The position numbers and the translations under genes were made by a program. From NCBI GenBank assembly GCA_029246545.1, contig JAQWMX010000011.1, forward strand, positions 1 through 64,000: a stretch of DNA of 64,000 nt. The letters are read 5' to 3'. How positions within the stretch are numbered: position 1 is the first letter of the stretch; each line of letters opens with the position of its first letter. Below are positions 53,149 through 63,648 of the stretch, in pieces. The DNA is from Gammaproteobacteria bacterium. GTDB taxonomy: Bacteria > Pseudomonadota > Gammaproteobacteria > Pseudomonadales > Pseudohongiellaceae. The notes under the pieces were generated by a model. It saw only the letters and a list, made by a program, of their open reading frames with translations. It was not told the DNA's origin and did no database searches.

Positions 53149-53964
53149 TTGCCAACAACAAATACCAAAAAGTCTAATCGAGTTGTTCAGATAACAGATC
53201 CTCATTTGTTTTCGGATGAAGCAATGGAGCTTGTTGGTATGAATTGCCAAGAAGGTTTAGAGGATGTCATTGAGTTAGTTAAAGAGCACGAGGAAGAGAT
53301 TGATTGTGTTCTTTGCACTGGAGATATTGCTCAAGACGCCAGTTTGAATGCCTATAATCGCTTTGCCGCACATATTAGTGAATTAGAAACTAAACAGTTA
53401 TGGATTCCAGGGAATCACGACATCATAGCCAGTATGGAGCAGGCTTTAAGCAATAAAAAAGATGCCTTAGAAAAAACGCTTAGACTAGGAAATTGGGCGA
53501 TTATCATGCTCAACTCATGCGTGGAAGGTCACATATATGGCATGTTATCCGAGCAAGAATTAGAGTTTTTAAAGGCTGAGCTCGAGGTAATGCGCTATGA
53601 AGACCGCCATGTATTAATTGCTATTCACCACAATCCTGTTCCCGTCAACGCCGAATGGTTACAAAATCATTCACTACAAAATACACAAGACTTTTTTGAC
53701 ATAATCGATGAATACCAAAATATCAAAGCGGTTCTATTTGGGCACATTCACCAAGACTTCAAAATTTCTAGAAAAAAAGTGTTAATGCTAGGGTCGCCCT
53801 CTACCAGTATTCAATTTCATCCGGAACATGATTATTTTTCGTTGGATAGAGAAAACCCAGGTTATCGATGGCTGAGCTTGCATGGAGATGGCACCCTTGG
53901 CACTGGGGTTCGCCGCGTGGTTGGTAAAAAATATAAGCTAGATGTCAGCAGTAAAGGTTATTGA
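53149..53964 (+). CDS. cpdA: 3',5'-cyclic AMP phosphodiesterase CpdA
   Basis: Degrades cAMP and so tunes catabolite regulation. The 271-aa metallophosphoesterase has all metal-binding blocks: VQITDPHLF near residue 15, CTGDIAQDAS near 65, PGNHD near 95, AIHHNPVPV near 165, and GHIHQDF near 205. The start is TTG 53149, the first in-frame start after a stop at 53143, with GGAA 6 nt before it. It is followed by yqiA 15 bp later. Confidence 0.93.
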   Translation: MPTTNTKKSNRVVQITDPHLFSDEAMELVGMNCQEGLEDVIELVKEHEEEIDCVLCTGDIAQDASLNAYNRFAAHISELETKQLWIPGNHDIIASMEQALSNKKDALEKTLRLGNWAIIMLNSCVEGHIYGMLSEQELEFLKAELEVMRYEDRHVLIAIHHNPVPVNAEWLQNHSLQNTQDFFDIIDEYQNIKAVLFGHIHQDFKISRKKVLMLGSPSTSIQFHPEHDYFSLDRENPGYRWLSLHGDGTLGTGVRRVVGKKYKLDVSSKGY

Positions 53965-53979
53965 GATTACATTCCATTG

Positions 53980-54594
53980 ATGAGTGAAGATTTAAGTCCA
54001 AGCACTCGCCTGATTTATCTTCATGGTTTTAAAAGTTCTCCTAAATCGCAAAAGGCACAATCTTTAATTGATTTTGCTCAAAATGAGCTGATCGAATTGA
54101 TAGATCAGGGTAAACTGGAAGTGTTGGTGCCGACACTACCTTACAAACCGGAACAAGCTATAGCCTTAATAGAAGAGTTGATCCTCGATTCAGCCAAAAC
54201 AGTATTTATTGGCAGTTCTTTAGGTGGTTTTTACAGTATTTATTTTGCAGAAAGATTTCATTGTAAAGCTGTTTTAGTAAACCCTTTAGTCGAATTAGAT
54301 GAGAGTTTAGCGGATACATTCCTAGGGCATCATATTAATCTTTATAATGGTGAAGAATTCGAGATTGAAATGTCAGATGCTGAGTATCTGCTTACATTGG
54401 AGCAGTCAAATATCAAACAACAGGATAATTATTTATTACTGCTGGAAACGGGTGATGAAGTGCTGGATTATAAATTGGCAATAAAAAAATTCCCTAAAGC
54501 AGCTCAAGTCGTCATTCCCGGCGGCAATCATAGATTTGAAAGTTTTGAAAAATATTTACCTGAAATAGTTGAGTTTGCTGAGCTTAAAGCTTGA
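53980..54594 (+). CDS. yqiA: YqiA-family alpha/beta-hydrolase (esterase)
   Basis: A 204-aa alpha/beta-hydrolase: LIYLHGFKSSPKSQKA, the nucleophile elbow FIGSSLGGFYSIYFAE near residue 82 with catalytic Ser, a C-terminal Asp (LETGDEVLDYKLA) and GGNHRFESFE with the catalytic His. YqiA of E. coli is an esterase with short acyl preference. ATG 53980 is used rather than the preceding TTG. Confidence 0.9.
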   Translation: MSEDLSPSTRLIYLHGFKSSPKSQKAQSLIDFAQNELIELIDQGKLEVLVPTLPYKPEQAIALIEELILDSAKTVFIGSSLGGFYSIYFAERFHCKAVLVNPLVELDESLADTFLGHHINLYNGEEFEIEMSDAEYLLTLEQSNIKQQDNYLLLLETGDEVLDYKLAIKKFPKAAQVVIPGGNHRFESFEKYLPEIVEFAELKA

Positions 54595-54673
54595 ACAAAG
54601 CCATAGGGATTTGAGTGCAAACAATAAGCCTTGAGCGTGTTTAAAATAATGGTGGGAGTTAATTAGGAATAAG

Positions 54674-56572
54674 ATGAGTAAAGATTATAACTCTGAGTCA
54701 ATAGAAGTATTAAGCGGTCTTGATCCAGTAAGAAGAAGGCCTGGTATGTATACCGATACCACGCGCCCTAATCATTTAATTCAGGAGGTTTTGGATAATA
54801 GCGTTGATGAGGCCTTGGCAGGTTCTGCACGGGAAATCACTGTAACGTTGAACAAGGATGGCAGTATTGAAGTCAACGATGATGGGCGAGGTATGCCTGT
54901 TGATATCCACCCAGAAGAAAAAATACCTGGGGTTGAATTGATTTTATGTCGATTGCATGCCGGCGGTAAGTTTTCCAATGAACATTATAAATACTCAGGC
55001 GGCCTTCATGGTGTGGGGGTGTCAGTTGTAAATGCTTTATCAACGTCTCTTGAGGTGTTTGTAAAACGAGATGCAAAGTTACATCACATGTCATTTAAGG
55101 GTGGGGATAAGGCCACCGATTTAAAAGTGATTGATAGTGTTGGCCAGCGAAATACCGGCACGATTATTAAATTTTATCCTGACCCAAAATATTTTGATTC
55201 CCCCAATGTATCTATTCCCAAATTAATTCATTTGCTTCGTGCTAAAGCTGTATTGTGCCCTGGCTTACGTGTTGTTTTTGAAGACAACACAGTTAGTGAA
55301 GAAAAATCTCAAAGTAATGAATGGTATTTTGAAGATGGTTTAACAGATTATTTAATTCAGGCAACCACAGGTTTTGAGACTCTTCCTAAAAAACCTTTTA
55401 CTGGTTCATTGGAAGGCAACGATGAGGCTGTTGATTGGGCGGTTCAATGGTTACCTGAAGGCGGAGAGTTAGTCACAGAGAGTTATGTGAATTTAATTCC
55501 GACTGCTCAAGGTGGAACGCATGTGAATGGTTTTCGTACTGGATTACTAGAAGCAGTACGTGAATTTTGTGAATTCAGGAATCTCATTCCCCGTGGGTTA
55601 AAACTCAGTTCTGAAGATATCTGGGATAAGTGCAGCTATATACTTTCTACAAAAATGTTAGATCCCCAATTTTCTGGGCAGACTAAAGAAAAGCTTTCTT
55701 CCAGGCAATGTGCGGTTTTTATTTCGGGGGTTGTCAAAGATAAGTTAAGCCTCTGGCTAAATCAGCATACTAATGAAGCTGAGCTTATTGCCGAGATGTG
55801 TATACAAAATGCACAAAGTCGACTAAAGGCCAGCAAGAAAGTTGTGCGGAAAAAAATTACTCAAGGACCTGCTTTGCCTGGGAAGTTGTCGGATTGCGCT
55901 ACACAAGATGCAATGGCTGGCGAACTATTTTTAGTTGAAGGTGACTCTGCTGGCGGCTCCGCAAAGCAAGCCAGAGATCGAGTAACACAAGCTATTATGC
56001 CTCTGCGGGGCAAAATCTTAAATACTTGGGAAATTGATTCTAGTGAGATTTTAGCCTCACAAGAGGTTCATGACATTGCCGTAGCTATTGGTGTAGATCC
56101 AAGTTCAACCGATTTATCTGGATTACGTTATGGAAAAGTCTGTGTTTTAGCTGATGCCGACTCTGACGGTTTACATATTGCCACTCTACTTTGCGCCTTA
56201 TTTGTACAACACTTTAGAGTTTTGGTTGAAGCAGGGCACGTTTATGTTGCGATGCCGCCTTTGTACCGTATTGATATTGGGAAAGAAGTTTTTTACGCTC
56301 TGGATGACGATGAAAAACAAGGGATCCTTGACAGGATAGTCGCGGAGAAGAAAAAAGGGAAAGTGAATGTGCAGCGCTTTAAGGGGCTAGGTGAAATGAA
56401 TCCTTTGCAGCTTCGAGAAACAACAATGGATAAAGATACTAGACGGTTGGTGCAATTAAACATTGATGAGTTTGATAAAACCCAAGAAATGATGGATATG
56501 TTGTTAGCTAAAAAACGCGCTAGCGATAGGAAAAGCTGGCTTGAGAAGAAAGGCAATCAAGCAGATTTTTAA
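54674..56572 (+). CDS. parE: DNA topoisomerase IV subunit B
   Basis: ATPase subunit of topoisomerase IV, which decatenates daughter chromosomes. The 632-aa protein has VRRRPGMYTDTTRPNHLIQEVLDNSVDEA, the GHKL ATP lid YSGGLHGVGVSVVNALS, a transducer domain, and the TOPRIM domain (LVEGDSAGGSAKQARDR and VLADADSDGLHIATL). The length and the missing extra C-terminal insert separate it from GyrB. It is the fourth gene after yqiB and 59 bp before parC. Confidence 0.96.
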   Translation: MSKDYNSESIEVLSGLDPVRRRPGMYTDTTRPNHLIQEVLDNSVDEALAGSAREITVTLNKDGSIEVNDDGRGMPVDIHPEEKIPGVELILCRLHAGGKFSNEHYKYSGGLHGVGVSVVNALSTSLEVFVKRDAKLHHMSFKGGDKATDLKVIDSVGQRNTGTIIKFYPDPKYFDSPNVSIPKLIHLLRAKAVLCPGLRVVFEDNTVSEEKSQSNEWYFEDGLTDYLIQATTGFETLPKKPFTGSLEGNDEAVDWAVQWLPEGGELVTESYVNLIPTAQGGTHVNGFRTGLLEAVREFCEFRNLIPRGLKLSSEDIWDKCSYILSTKMLDPQFSGQTKEKLSSRQCAVFISGVVKDKLSLWLNQHTNEAELIAEMCIQNAQSRLKASKKVVRKKITQGPALPGKLSDCATQDAMAGELFLVEGDSAGGSAKQARDRVTQAIMPLRGKILNTWEIDSSEILASQEVHDIAVAIGVDPSSTDLSGLRYGKVCVLADADSDGLHIATLLCALFVQHFRVLVEAGHVYVAMPPLYRIDIGKEVFYALDDDEKQGILDRIVAEKKKGKVNVQRFKGLGEMNPLQLRETTMDKDTRRLVQLNIDEFDKTQEMMDMLLAKKRASDRKSWLEKKGNQADF

Positions 56573-56631
56573 TCAAAGTTAAATTAGATTCCAAATTGGA
56601 ATTGAGATAAACGACAGATAAGAGCTCAGTT

Positions 56632-58884
56632 ATGACCGATATGATCACTCTAAATGATGAAGGAATGGAACAAGTCGCCTTACGCGATTTTGTTGAACAG
56701 TCGTATTTAAATTATTCCATGTATGTCATTAATGATAGGGCTTTGCCTCATATAGGCGATGGCTTAAAACCGGTGCAACGCCGCATTGTTTACGCCATGT
56801 CAGAATTAGGTTTGAAAGCTAGTTCAAAATATAAAAAATCAGCACGAACTATTGGCGATGTTATTGGTAAGTTCCATCCACATGGAGATTCTGCTTGTTA
56901 TGAAGCTATGGTGCTAATGGCACAACCATTTGCTTATCGATATCCGATTGTGGATGGTCAGGGTAACTGGGGCTCAGCAGATGATCCAAAATCATTTGCC
57001 GCGATGCGTTATACCGAGTCCCGCTTACGTCAATATGCGGAAGTTCTACTGTCAGAGCTTGGCCAGGATACAGTTGACTGGAAACTCAATTTCGATGGTG
57101 AATTAGAAGAGCCCGTTATTCTGCCATCACGTTTACCTAATGTGCTATTAAATGGAGGTAGTGGTATAGCCGTAGGTATGGCGACAGATATTCCCCCACA
57201 TAACTTGAGAGAAGTCGCAGAAGCCTGCATTTATATGCTGGAAAACCCTAAAGCCAGTACTGCAGATCTATGTGAAATTATCAAAGGGCCTGATTTTCCA
57301 ACTTATGCAGAAATAATTACGCCAAAAGAAGATATCAGAGAACTCTATGAAACTGGCAAAGGCATGATTAAATGCCGAGCGGTGTATCAAAAAGAAAATG
57401 ATGACATTGTAATAACTGCGCTGCCTTACCAAGTGTCTGGTGCCAAGGTGTTAGAACAAATTGCAGCCCAGATGCAGAAGAAAAAGCTGCCAATGATCGT
57501 TGATTTAAGAGATGAGTCAGATCATGAGAATCCAACAAGAATAGTTATTGAGCCGCGCTCAAATAGAATTGATATTAATAGTGTGATGGCGCATCTATTC
57601 TCAACAACAGATTTAGAGAAAAGTTACCGGGTTAATTTCAACATGATTGGAATTGATGGTAGCCCGCAAGTTAAAAAGCTAAACATTTTATTAAAGGAAT
57701 GGCTGACTTTTCGTATTACAACAGTAACCCGTCGTTTAACTTATCGTCTCGAAAAAATCAAAGCCAGAATGCATATTCTGGATGCTTTGCTAATTGCTTT
57801 TTTAAGTATTGATGAAGTTATAAATATTATTCGTACTGAAGATAAGCCAAAAGAAAAATTAATCAAAAAGTTTAAATTGAGTGATACCCAAGCAGAAGCA
57901 ATTTTGGATTTAAAACTGCGGAACCTAGCTAAGTTAGAAGAGATGAAAATCAAGACTGAACAAGCAGAGTTGTCCGAAGAAAGAAAAGGGCTAGAGCAAA
58001 CACTAGACTCTAAGGCCAGATTAAAAACTTTAGTTAAAAAAGAAATAAAAGAAGATGCTGAATCTTTTGGTGATGATCGACGATCAGAATTAGTCTTAAG
58101 AGAAGAAGCGCAGGCATTTAGTGAAACTGAATTAATAGGCTCTGAACCAATTACAGTCGTACTCTCAGAGGCTGGTTGGGTGCGTTCAGCTAAAGGACAT
58201 GAGCTTGATCCTGAAAGTTTAGCCTATAAATCTGGAGATAAATTAAAACTTGCAGCAAAAGGAAAGAGTAACCAAAGCGCTGTTTTCTTAGATTCAACGG
58301 GTAGAGCATATACAGTTCCTGCTCATACATTGCCATCAGCGCGTGGGCAGGGCGAACCTTTGACTGGCCGGGTTAATCCGCCTTCAGGCGCAAGTTTTGA
58401 AGGCCTAATGATTGGTGATGTGGAGGGTTATTATTTAATTGCTACAGATGCAGGCTACGGCTTCATCACAAAAATGGAGAATTTCTTAAGTAAAAATCGG
58501 GCAGGGAAAGTGGTATTGAAAGTTCCTAAAGGTGGAAAAGTATTAGCCCCGGCACTTATTAGTGATATTGGAGAAAATGAAGTTGTTAGCATCAGCAATG
58601 AAGGCAGGATGCTTATGTTTAAATTGAAAGATTTACCTGAATTAGCGAAAGGTAAAGGTAATAAAATTATTAATATCCCCTCAGCTAGAGTAGCGGAGAG
58701 AATAGAATTTGTTGTCTCAATTGCTGTGATAGCTGAAGGGCAGCAACTGGTAATATATTCCGGCAAGCGCCATATCAATTTAAGTATGGGTGACCTCGAG
58801 CATTATCGAGGAGAGAGAGGGCGCCGTGGTAACAAATTGCCTAGAGGTTTTCAAAAAGTAGATAAAGTCGAAGTCCAGGAATAG
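56632..58884 (+). CDS. parC: DNA topoisomerase IV subunit A
   Basis: Breakage-reunion subunit of topoisomerase IV. The 750-aa protein has [45 protein letters not shown] with the quinolone-determining region, and the catalytic Tyr in [15 protein letters not shown]. The C-terminal beta-pinwheel is short and lacks GyrA's wrapping box, which fits ParC. It lies immediately after parE. A weak terminator follows. Confidence 0.96.
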   Translation: MTDMITLNDEGMEQVALRDFVEQSYLNYSMYVINDRALPHIGDGLKPVQRRIVYAMSELGLKASSKYKKSARTIGDVIGKFHPHGDSACYEAMVLMAQPFAYRYPIVDGQGNWGSADDPKSFAAMRYTESRLRQYAEVLLSELGQDTVDWKLNFDGELEEPVILPSRLPNVLLNGGSGIAVGMATDIPPHNLREVAEACIYMLENPKASTADLCEIIKGPDFPTYAEIITPKEDIRELYETGKGMIKCRAVYQKENDDIVITALPYQVSGAKVLEQIAAQMQKKKLPMIVDLRDESDHENPTRIVIEPRSNRIDINSVMAHLFSTTDLEKSYRVNFNMIGIDGSPQVKKLNILLKEWLTFRITTVTRRLTYRLEKIKARMHILDALLIAFLSIDEVINIIRTEDKPKEKLIKKFKLSDTQAEAILDLKLRNLAKLEEMKIKTEQAELSEERKGLEQTLDSKARLKTLVKKEIKEDAESFGDDRRSELVLREEAQAFSETELIGSEPITVVLSEAGWVRSAKGHELDPESLAYKSGDKLKLAAKGKSNQSAVFLDSTGRAYTVPAHTLPSARGQGEPLTGRVNPPSGASFEGLMIGDVEGYYLIATDAGYGFITKMENFLSKNRAGKVVLKVPKGGKVLAPALISDIGENEVVSISNEGRMLMFKLKDLPELAKGKGNKIINIPSARVAERIEFVVSIAVIAEGQQLVIYSGKRHINLSMGDLEHYRGERGRRGNKLPRGFQKVDKVEVQE

Positions 58885-58912
58885 CAAAGCATCTTTTGCT
58901 TATTTTAATTGA
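58883..58912 (+). terminator. Weak intrinsic terminator after parC
   Basis: AGCAAA (58883-58888) pairs with TTTGCT (58895-58900) around a 6-nt loop, followed by TATTTTAATT. The stem overlaps the parC stop codon region and is only 6 bp, so efficiency is uncertain. It separates parC from the convergent sensor gene. Confidence 0.45.
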
Positions 58913-59002
58913 ACAGTGTAATTTTAATTGCTAATTGTATCCCGTCAGCACTAGTTGGAAAGTAAAAAGGGTGCCCGACGCTTATCGTATCATCTGCCAT
59001 GA

Positions 59003-60346
59003 TTAGGTTTCTTCTTCGGTATTATTTGGGAGTAAATGTGATGTTTGTTTATGCAATAACTCTGTATAAGAGCCCATTTCTGGGTTGATTAAATAAGCCA
59101 TGAAAGACATATTATCAGTGGGCATTGTAATTTCAAAGCTGTCAGAGAATTGTAAACGATCATCGGCACCAGCTTGAGTGTAAGTCGTTTCACTGATTAA
59201 AAGCTGGTTAGGTTTGCTTTGTTTGCATAGGAAGTAGCTGGTTTCTAGTGATTTCCCAAGCAAAGCATAATTATTTTCCTTGGTGTTATCAGCTGAAAAA
59301 AATGTTTCCCCGCTGTGTATAGCTAACTTGAATTGTAAAGCCTGAGCCTTCTTCGCGTGGTGCATTTGACTTAATTGCTGCATTAGTCGTAAAAATAATT
59401 GTGCGCAACAGACGGCATTAAAGCTATGTTCATCACTGCAGCTAATCGTATCAAATGAAACTAATGCTGAGTCCCCAGTAAAACGTTGCACAGACCCGCC
59501 ATATAGTTTTGCCGCTTGTTTTAAATAAAAATTATATTCATTTAGTAACCTCGATAAGGTGCTAGGGTGTAATAATTCTATTGCCGTATTGGCGTTAACT
59601 ACTTTTACAATAAGTAGGCTAGTCATTACCTTACTTGAATGTTCGTTTACAGAGTCACTATTGTTTAAGCCTGATAAGCTTAATTGGTGAGCGCGATTTT
59701 CTTGATATTTTTCAAGCAAAAATTTGCATGCATTTTGTAAGTCTGTAATTTCATCTTGCCTGTTTTTATCTACGGTAATTGAACTTTCATCAGGCTCATT
59801 AATTGCATTGACTATGCTTTCTAATGGTTGAGTGATATGGGAGGTTAAGGCTAAGGCCGTGGTGATGGCTAACATAAGACCAAAACTTAATGTCCCCCAA
59901 AAAAAGAGTTGGATATTATCAATATTGGCACTCAAGCTACTTGAGCTCAATTCTATTAATACTGAACCGGCGACAGCATTTTGTAGCGAGATTTCTGCAC
60001 TATAACTTGAATTGAAGAGAGTACTAGATGAGGTGACTCCGGTGCGAGCTAAAACATTATTGTCGACATCAAATACGCTTACTTGGTTGATGCTGCTATT
60101 AGCGGTTAATTGACTAATTACAACATTTAAGCCTAATAGATCATTTGATAATACTAATTCTATTATGGAGTCAGCCGTTTGCTCAGCCAGAGTTGATCCA
60201 AGTTCATCCGCCTGCAGTTGTAAGTTTGCTTCAAATTCTTTTTCTGTAAGCAACCACAATGCGCTTAAGGTCAAAATAATTATGCCACTAAAACATAAAG
60301 CGAATTTGTATTTTAGGGCTAATTTTTGTAGTAAAGGTACGGCCAT
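59003..60346 (-). CDS. Membrane sensor with HAMP and degenerate class III cyclase domain
   Basis: A 447-aa protein with hydrophobic segments near 15-32 and 145-170 that frame a ~110-residue periplasmic sensor, then a HAMP-like region (ALTSHITQPLESIVNAI) and a cyclase-like domain from ~235. The first metal-binding Asp of class III cyclases is lost (SLLIVKVVNAN in place of FxDIxGFT), while the second site FTGDSALVSF is kept; cyclase activity is unlikely. It starts 18 bp after the FimX-like gene and should be cotranscribed. From memory, a HAMP membrane protein lies near fimX and serB in Pseudomonas. Confidence 0.75.
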   Translation of the reverse strand: MAVPLLQKLALKYKFALCFSGIIILTLSALWLLTEKEFEANLQLQADELGSTLAEQTADSIIELVLSNDLLGLNVVISQLTANSSINQVSVFDVDNNVLARTGVTSSSTLFNSSYSAEISLQNAVAGSVLIELSSSSLSANIDNIQLFFWGTLSFGLMLAITTALALTSHITQPLESIVNAINEPDESSITVDKNRQDEITDLQNACKFLLEKYQENRAHQLSLSGLNNSDSVNEHSSKVMTSLLIVKVVNANTAIELLHPSTLSRLLNEYNFYLKQAAKLYGGSVQRFTGDSALVSFDTISCSDEHSFNAVCCAQLFLRLMQQLSQMHHAKKAQALQFKLAIHSGETFFSADNTKENNYALLGKSLETSYFLCKQSKPNQLLISETTYTQAGADDRLQFSDSFEITMPTDNMSFMAYLINPEMGSYTELLHKQTSHLLPNNTEEET

Positions 60347-60364
60347 AGGTATTTAGATTAACTT

Positions 60365-62452
60365 CTATTGAAGGTATGTTTGAGCATCTACTGTTATTTC
60401 ATGCTTTTGAATAAACTCATAGTCCATGGCTTGTCTCGGTCTTTCTAAGCAATATCCCTGTAAATAATCGGCTCCAAGTTTCCATAAAATTGGCAAAGTT
60501 GAGAAATCTTCAATTTGTGGAACCGCTACTTTTAAATTTTTGTTATGCAAATCGGTAAATAAGTCTATCAATTCATCCTGCTGATACTGGCTATAGCTTA
60601 AATCTCTGACCAGGCTTTTATCTAGTTTAACGTATACTGGCTGAATATCATTAAGATAATTATCCGGGTTTGCTACGCAGCCATAATGGCAAACTATACT
60701 GAGTAACCCTAGCTCCTTTAGCCCATCATTAAATTTAGTGCAGTGGTCTAGATTATTACAAATTTGAGTTTCACTAAGCTGAAAAAATAATCTATCAGTA
60801 GAAGTTTTAGTTGCTTGTAAAGTTTCACTTAACCAAGGCAAAAAGGTTTTGCTTAGTAGTGTATTACTAGTAAGGCTGAGAGTTAGGCGTATATTTTCAT
60901 TTTCTGTTTTACGTAAAGATTGCAGTGCCAAATTTACGATCACTTTGTCCAATTCTTCACCTAAGCCATTGAGATTAGCTAGTGGTAGAAAGTCGGAAGG
61001 GGGCATGTCATTGCCGTTGTTATCGATCATGCGACTTAAGACTTCATAGTCCTGAAAAGTCTCACCAAATAGCCCCACAACAGGCTGGGGAAGTAATTTA
61101 AATCGTTGTTCCTTAAGTGCTAAATCAATATAGCTTGCCAGCATACTAATTCCTTGTATTTGTGAATTGCTGGATTGCGCATCGTTGATACTAGGTATTG
61201 TTTTATGTAGATTAACCATGGCTTTAGCCAGTAGATCTTCTGCATCTAGTGCGTTTTCATTAATAGCGGCTATACCTATTGAACTACTTAGTTGGAGGCT
61301 GGGCAAAGACGTGGTTGTTATGTGATTGTTTATTTTACTTTTAATAAAATTAGCAAGCTCGATTGATTCGGTGAGTTTGCAATTATCAATCAACAAGCCA
61401 AATTGGAAGTCACCAAGTCGAGCCGCAGCGAACTTCTTCTGGATAGACTTGTTAAGAAAAGCTGCAATATCAATTAAAACTTGATTGGTCTTACTAAGGC
61501 CGATGGTAGATTTAATAACAAGAAATTCATTAATCTGAACTATTAAAAGTGATGTGTGTTGCTGCTGTTTGATAGCTTTACCAACAGCAGTTTCTATTTT
61601 TTCAAGAAAAAAACTTTTATTGTAAAGGCGAGTCAATAAATCCTGCTTATTAACTGTATTAAGTGAGGCGGAATATGTGGAATTCCCGCTCCCATGTTTT
61701 AAAATTAATTGTAAGCAAGCTTGGCCGCCATAGCTAACTGGAGTGAAGCTCAGTTTAAGCTCCCGGTCAGGCATTGCAGAATCATCCGACTTGCCATGTA
61801 GCGTTAGAATAAGCTCTAGTTCATTGTCGAATTTTTTACTTAGTGCGCTTCTTAAGAGCTCTCTGCTTTCACCTTCAAATAAATCCAGTAAAGGACTTTG
61901 CTGGAGTGACTCGTGATCATCTTCTTGGAAAATCTGAGCATAGCTTTTATTACAATAAAGGTGCATCCCTTCTTGAATGTATGCAAGTGCAGAACTGGAT
62001 GCATCCATTAGTGCTTGGTGGCGTTTTTCTAGTTCTTTAAAATTCTGCTGTAGAAGGCGGTGGTTTAGCTTTAGCCTATGTCCGTTAACTTCTCGTTTTA
62101 TTGCAGTGATAATTCGACATTGTTGGTAAATGGATAAACAGTCTTGTATCCCGGCTTTAAATAACTCTACAGATTTGATAGTTGAGTTTTCATCGACAAG
62201 AAAGATTATTGGTAGCTCCAAGCCCTGCTTGAATAATGTATCTTTGACCATTTCGATAGATAATGAGGAGTCTTCATAGCAAAGAATCAATTCCCAGCTT
62301 AAAAAATTAAGTTGTTCATATAGTTCTTTTTTACTTTTAACACTTTGAGCCTTAAGGTCAACACCTTCAATGCGTAAGGCGCTTAGCAATTTATTAATAG
62401 AGTGAGTGTGGTTAGAAAGGATTAAAATCCTGATAGGCTCTTGGCTATCCAT
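60365..62452 (-). CDS. fimX: FimX-like c-di-GMP receptor (REC-PAS-GGDEF-EAL, degenerate)
   Basis: A 695-aa protein, close to the 691 aa of Pseudomonas FimX. In order: an N-terminal REC-like domain (1-120) without the phosphorylation Asp, a PAS domain (~140-250), a degenerate GGDEF (RLGDFQFGLL in place of GGDEF, ~350), and an EAL domain with EVL in place of EAL and no DDFG loop. The end LWKLGADYLQGYCLERPRQAMDYEF closely resembles FimX. FimX binds c-di-GMP without hydrolysing it and controls type IV pilus assembly at the cell pole. No pilus genes lie in this window except the broken GspE-like one. Cotranscribed with the cyclase-like sensor. Confidence 0.82.
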   Translation of the reverse strand: MDSQEPIRILILSNHTHSINKLLSALRIEGVDLKAQSVKSKKELYEQLNFLSWELILCYEDSSLSIEMVKDTLFKQGLELPIIFLVDENSTIKSVELFKAGIQDCLSIYQQCRIITAIKREVNGHRLKLNHRLLQQNFKELEKRHQALMDASSSALAYIQEGMHLYCNKSYAQIFQEDDHESLQQSPLLDLFEGESRELLRSALSKKFDNELELILTLHGKSDDSAMPDRELKLSFTPVSYGGQACLQLILKHGSGNSTYSASLNTVNKQDLLTRLYNKSFFLEKIETAVGKAIKQQQHTSLLIVQINEFLVIKSTIGLSKTNQVLIDIAAFLNKSIQKKFAAARLGDFQFGLLIDNCKLTESIELANFIKSKINNHITTTSLPSLQLSSSIGIAAINENALDAEDLLAKAMVNLHKTIPSINDAQSSNSQIQGISMLASYIDLALKEQRFKLLPQPVVGLFGETFQDYEVLSRMIDNNGNDMPPSDFLPLANLNGLGEELDKVIVNLALQSLRKTENENIRLTLSLTSNTLLSKTFLPWLSETLQATKTSTDRLFFQLSETQICNNLDHCTKFNDGLKELGLLSIVCHYGCVANPDNYLNDIQPVYVKLDKSLVRDLSYSQYQQDELIDLFTDLHNKNLKVAVPQIEDFSTLPILWKLGADYLQGYCLERPRQAMDYEFIQKHEITVDAQTYLQ

Positions 62453-62530
62453 AGCTCATAAATTATCTTAGGTAATTACCGTTAATTTATTGTAGTCCAA
62501 TTTCTAATTTTTTGGATAAATTACTTCCCT

Positions 62531-63535
62531 CTAAAGAATTGGAGTTTTGTTTGTTGTAGCAGCTTCTTCCTGAACCAAAGTAGGTACTAGATAGCCGGGG
62601 AGGCAAGCTCTAATTTTAGTCATCAACGATATTGCGGTCTGTATGCTTACTTCAAAATGTCCGCTGCCTTTAACTTTATCTAACATGTGCAAGTAATAAG
62701 GTGTGATGCCACATGTAAACAAACGTTCACTTAAAGAAATTAAAGTTTCAGGGTCGTCGTTAATATTCTTTAGCAGAACACTTTGGTTTAATAGGTCAAC
62801 ACCAGCTTCTTTTAGCTTTTTACAGGCAGCGTTAACTTCTTCATCTAGCTCTTGCGCATGATTAATATGTAAAACCATAACAAATCTAAGTTGGTAGCGT
62901 AAAAAAAGGTCACACAACTGTTGAGTTATTCGTTGAGGAATAACTACAGGAAAGCGGGTGTGTATTCTTACACGTTGAATGTGAGGTATCGCTGCCAAAT
63001 GTTCCAGCAACCATTCTAAGTGTTTATCAGAAATAGCCAGCGGGTCGCCACCACTTAAAATGACTTCTGTAATCGATGTGTCAGCCAGAATGTACTGCAA
63101 ACTATCTATCCATTGCTTTTTATCAGGGCTATTTTCGGTATATGAGAAATGTCGACGGAAACAATAGCGGCAATGGATGGCGCAGCTGCTAGTAGGCATA
63201 AGCAGGACTCGCCCAGCATATTTATGTAAAACCCCTGGCTTAGGATTAAATTGCTGCTCAGCTAAAGGGTCAGAGACAAAGCCCGGAAAAGCCTTAAGCT
63301 CTTGTTGCTGCGGTAAAACTTGTAATAGGAGAGGATCATACGGGTTACCTACTTGCATGCGATTAGCAAAACTTCGAGGCAGGCGCAGAGGGAATTCTCG
63401 TAGAACATCCATGCTTAAATCCAATTGTTCTGGCTTAAGGTCTAATATTTTAAGCAGTTCATTTGGGTCCGTTATGAGATCAGCTAAACATTCTTGCCAG
63501 CTGTTTTGGTTCTGAAAAGGGATAGATTTTAACAT
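62531..63535 (-). CDS. epmB: EF-P (R)-beta-lysine-forming aminomutase EpmB
   Basis: Radical-SAM lysine 2,3-aminomutase-like enzyme that makes (R)-beta-lysine for attachment to EF-P by EpmA. The 334-aa protein has the radical-SAM Cys motif CAIHCRYCFRRHF near residue 120, VILSGGDPLAISD, and RVRIHTRFPVVIP. It is divergent from efp, its target, 113 bp away. EpmA is not in this window. Confidence 0.95.
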   Translation of the reverse strand: MLKSIPFQNQNSWQECLADLITDPNELLKILDLKPEQLDLSMDVLREFPLRLPRSFANRMQVGNPYDPLLLQVLPQQQELKAFPGFVSDPLAEQQFNPKPGVLHKYAGRVLLMPTSSCAIHCRYCFRRHFSYTENSPDKKQWIDSLQYILADTSITEVILSGGDPLAISDKHLEWLLEHLAAIPHIQRVRIHTRFPVVIPQRITQQLCDLFLRYQLRFVMVLHINHAQELDEEVNAACKKLKEAGVDLLNQSVLLKNINDDPETLISLSERLFTCGITPYYLHMLDKVKGSGHFEVSIQTAISLMTKIRACLPGYLVPTLVQEEAATTNKTPIL

Positions 63536-63648
63536 CTAGTCATAATAGCTGATTAATGTTACTTAGGACTATTGATAACTGTAGCTGGAATTCTTTTAGT
63601 TAAATACATATCATTCCTGCCTGAAACGAAGTCTCAACGAGGTTAGAC

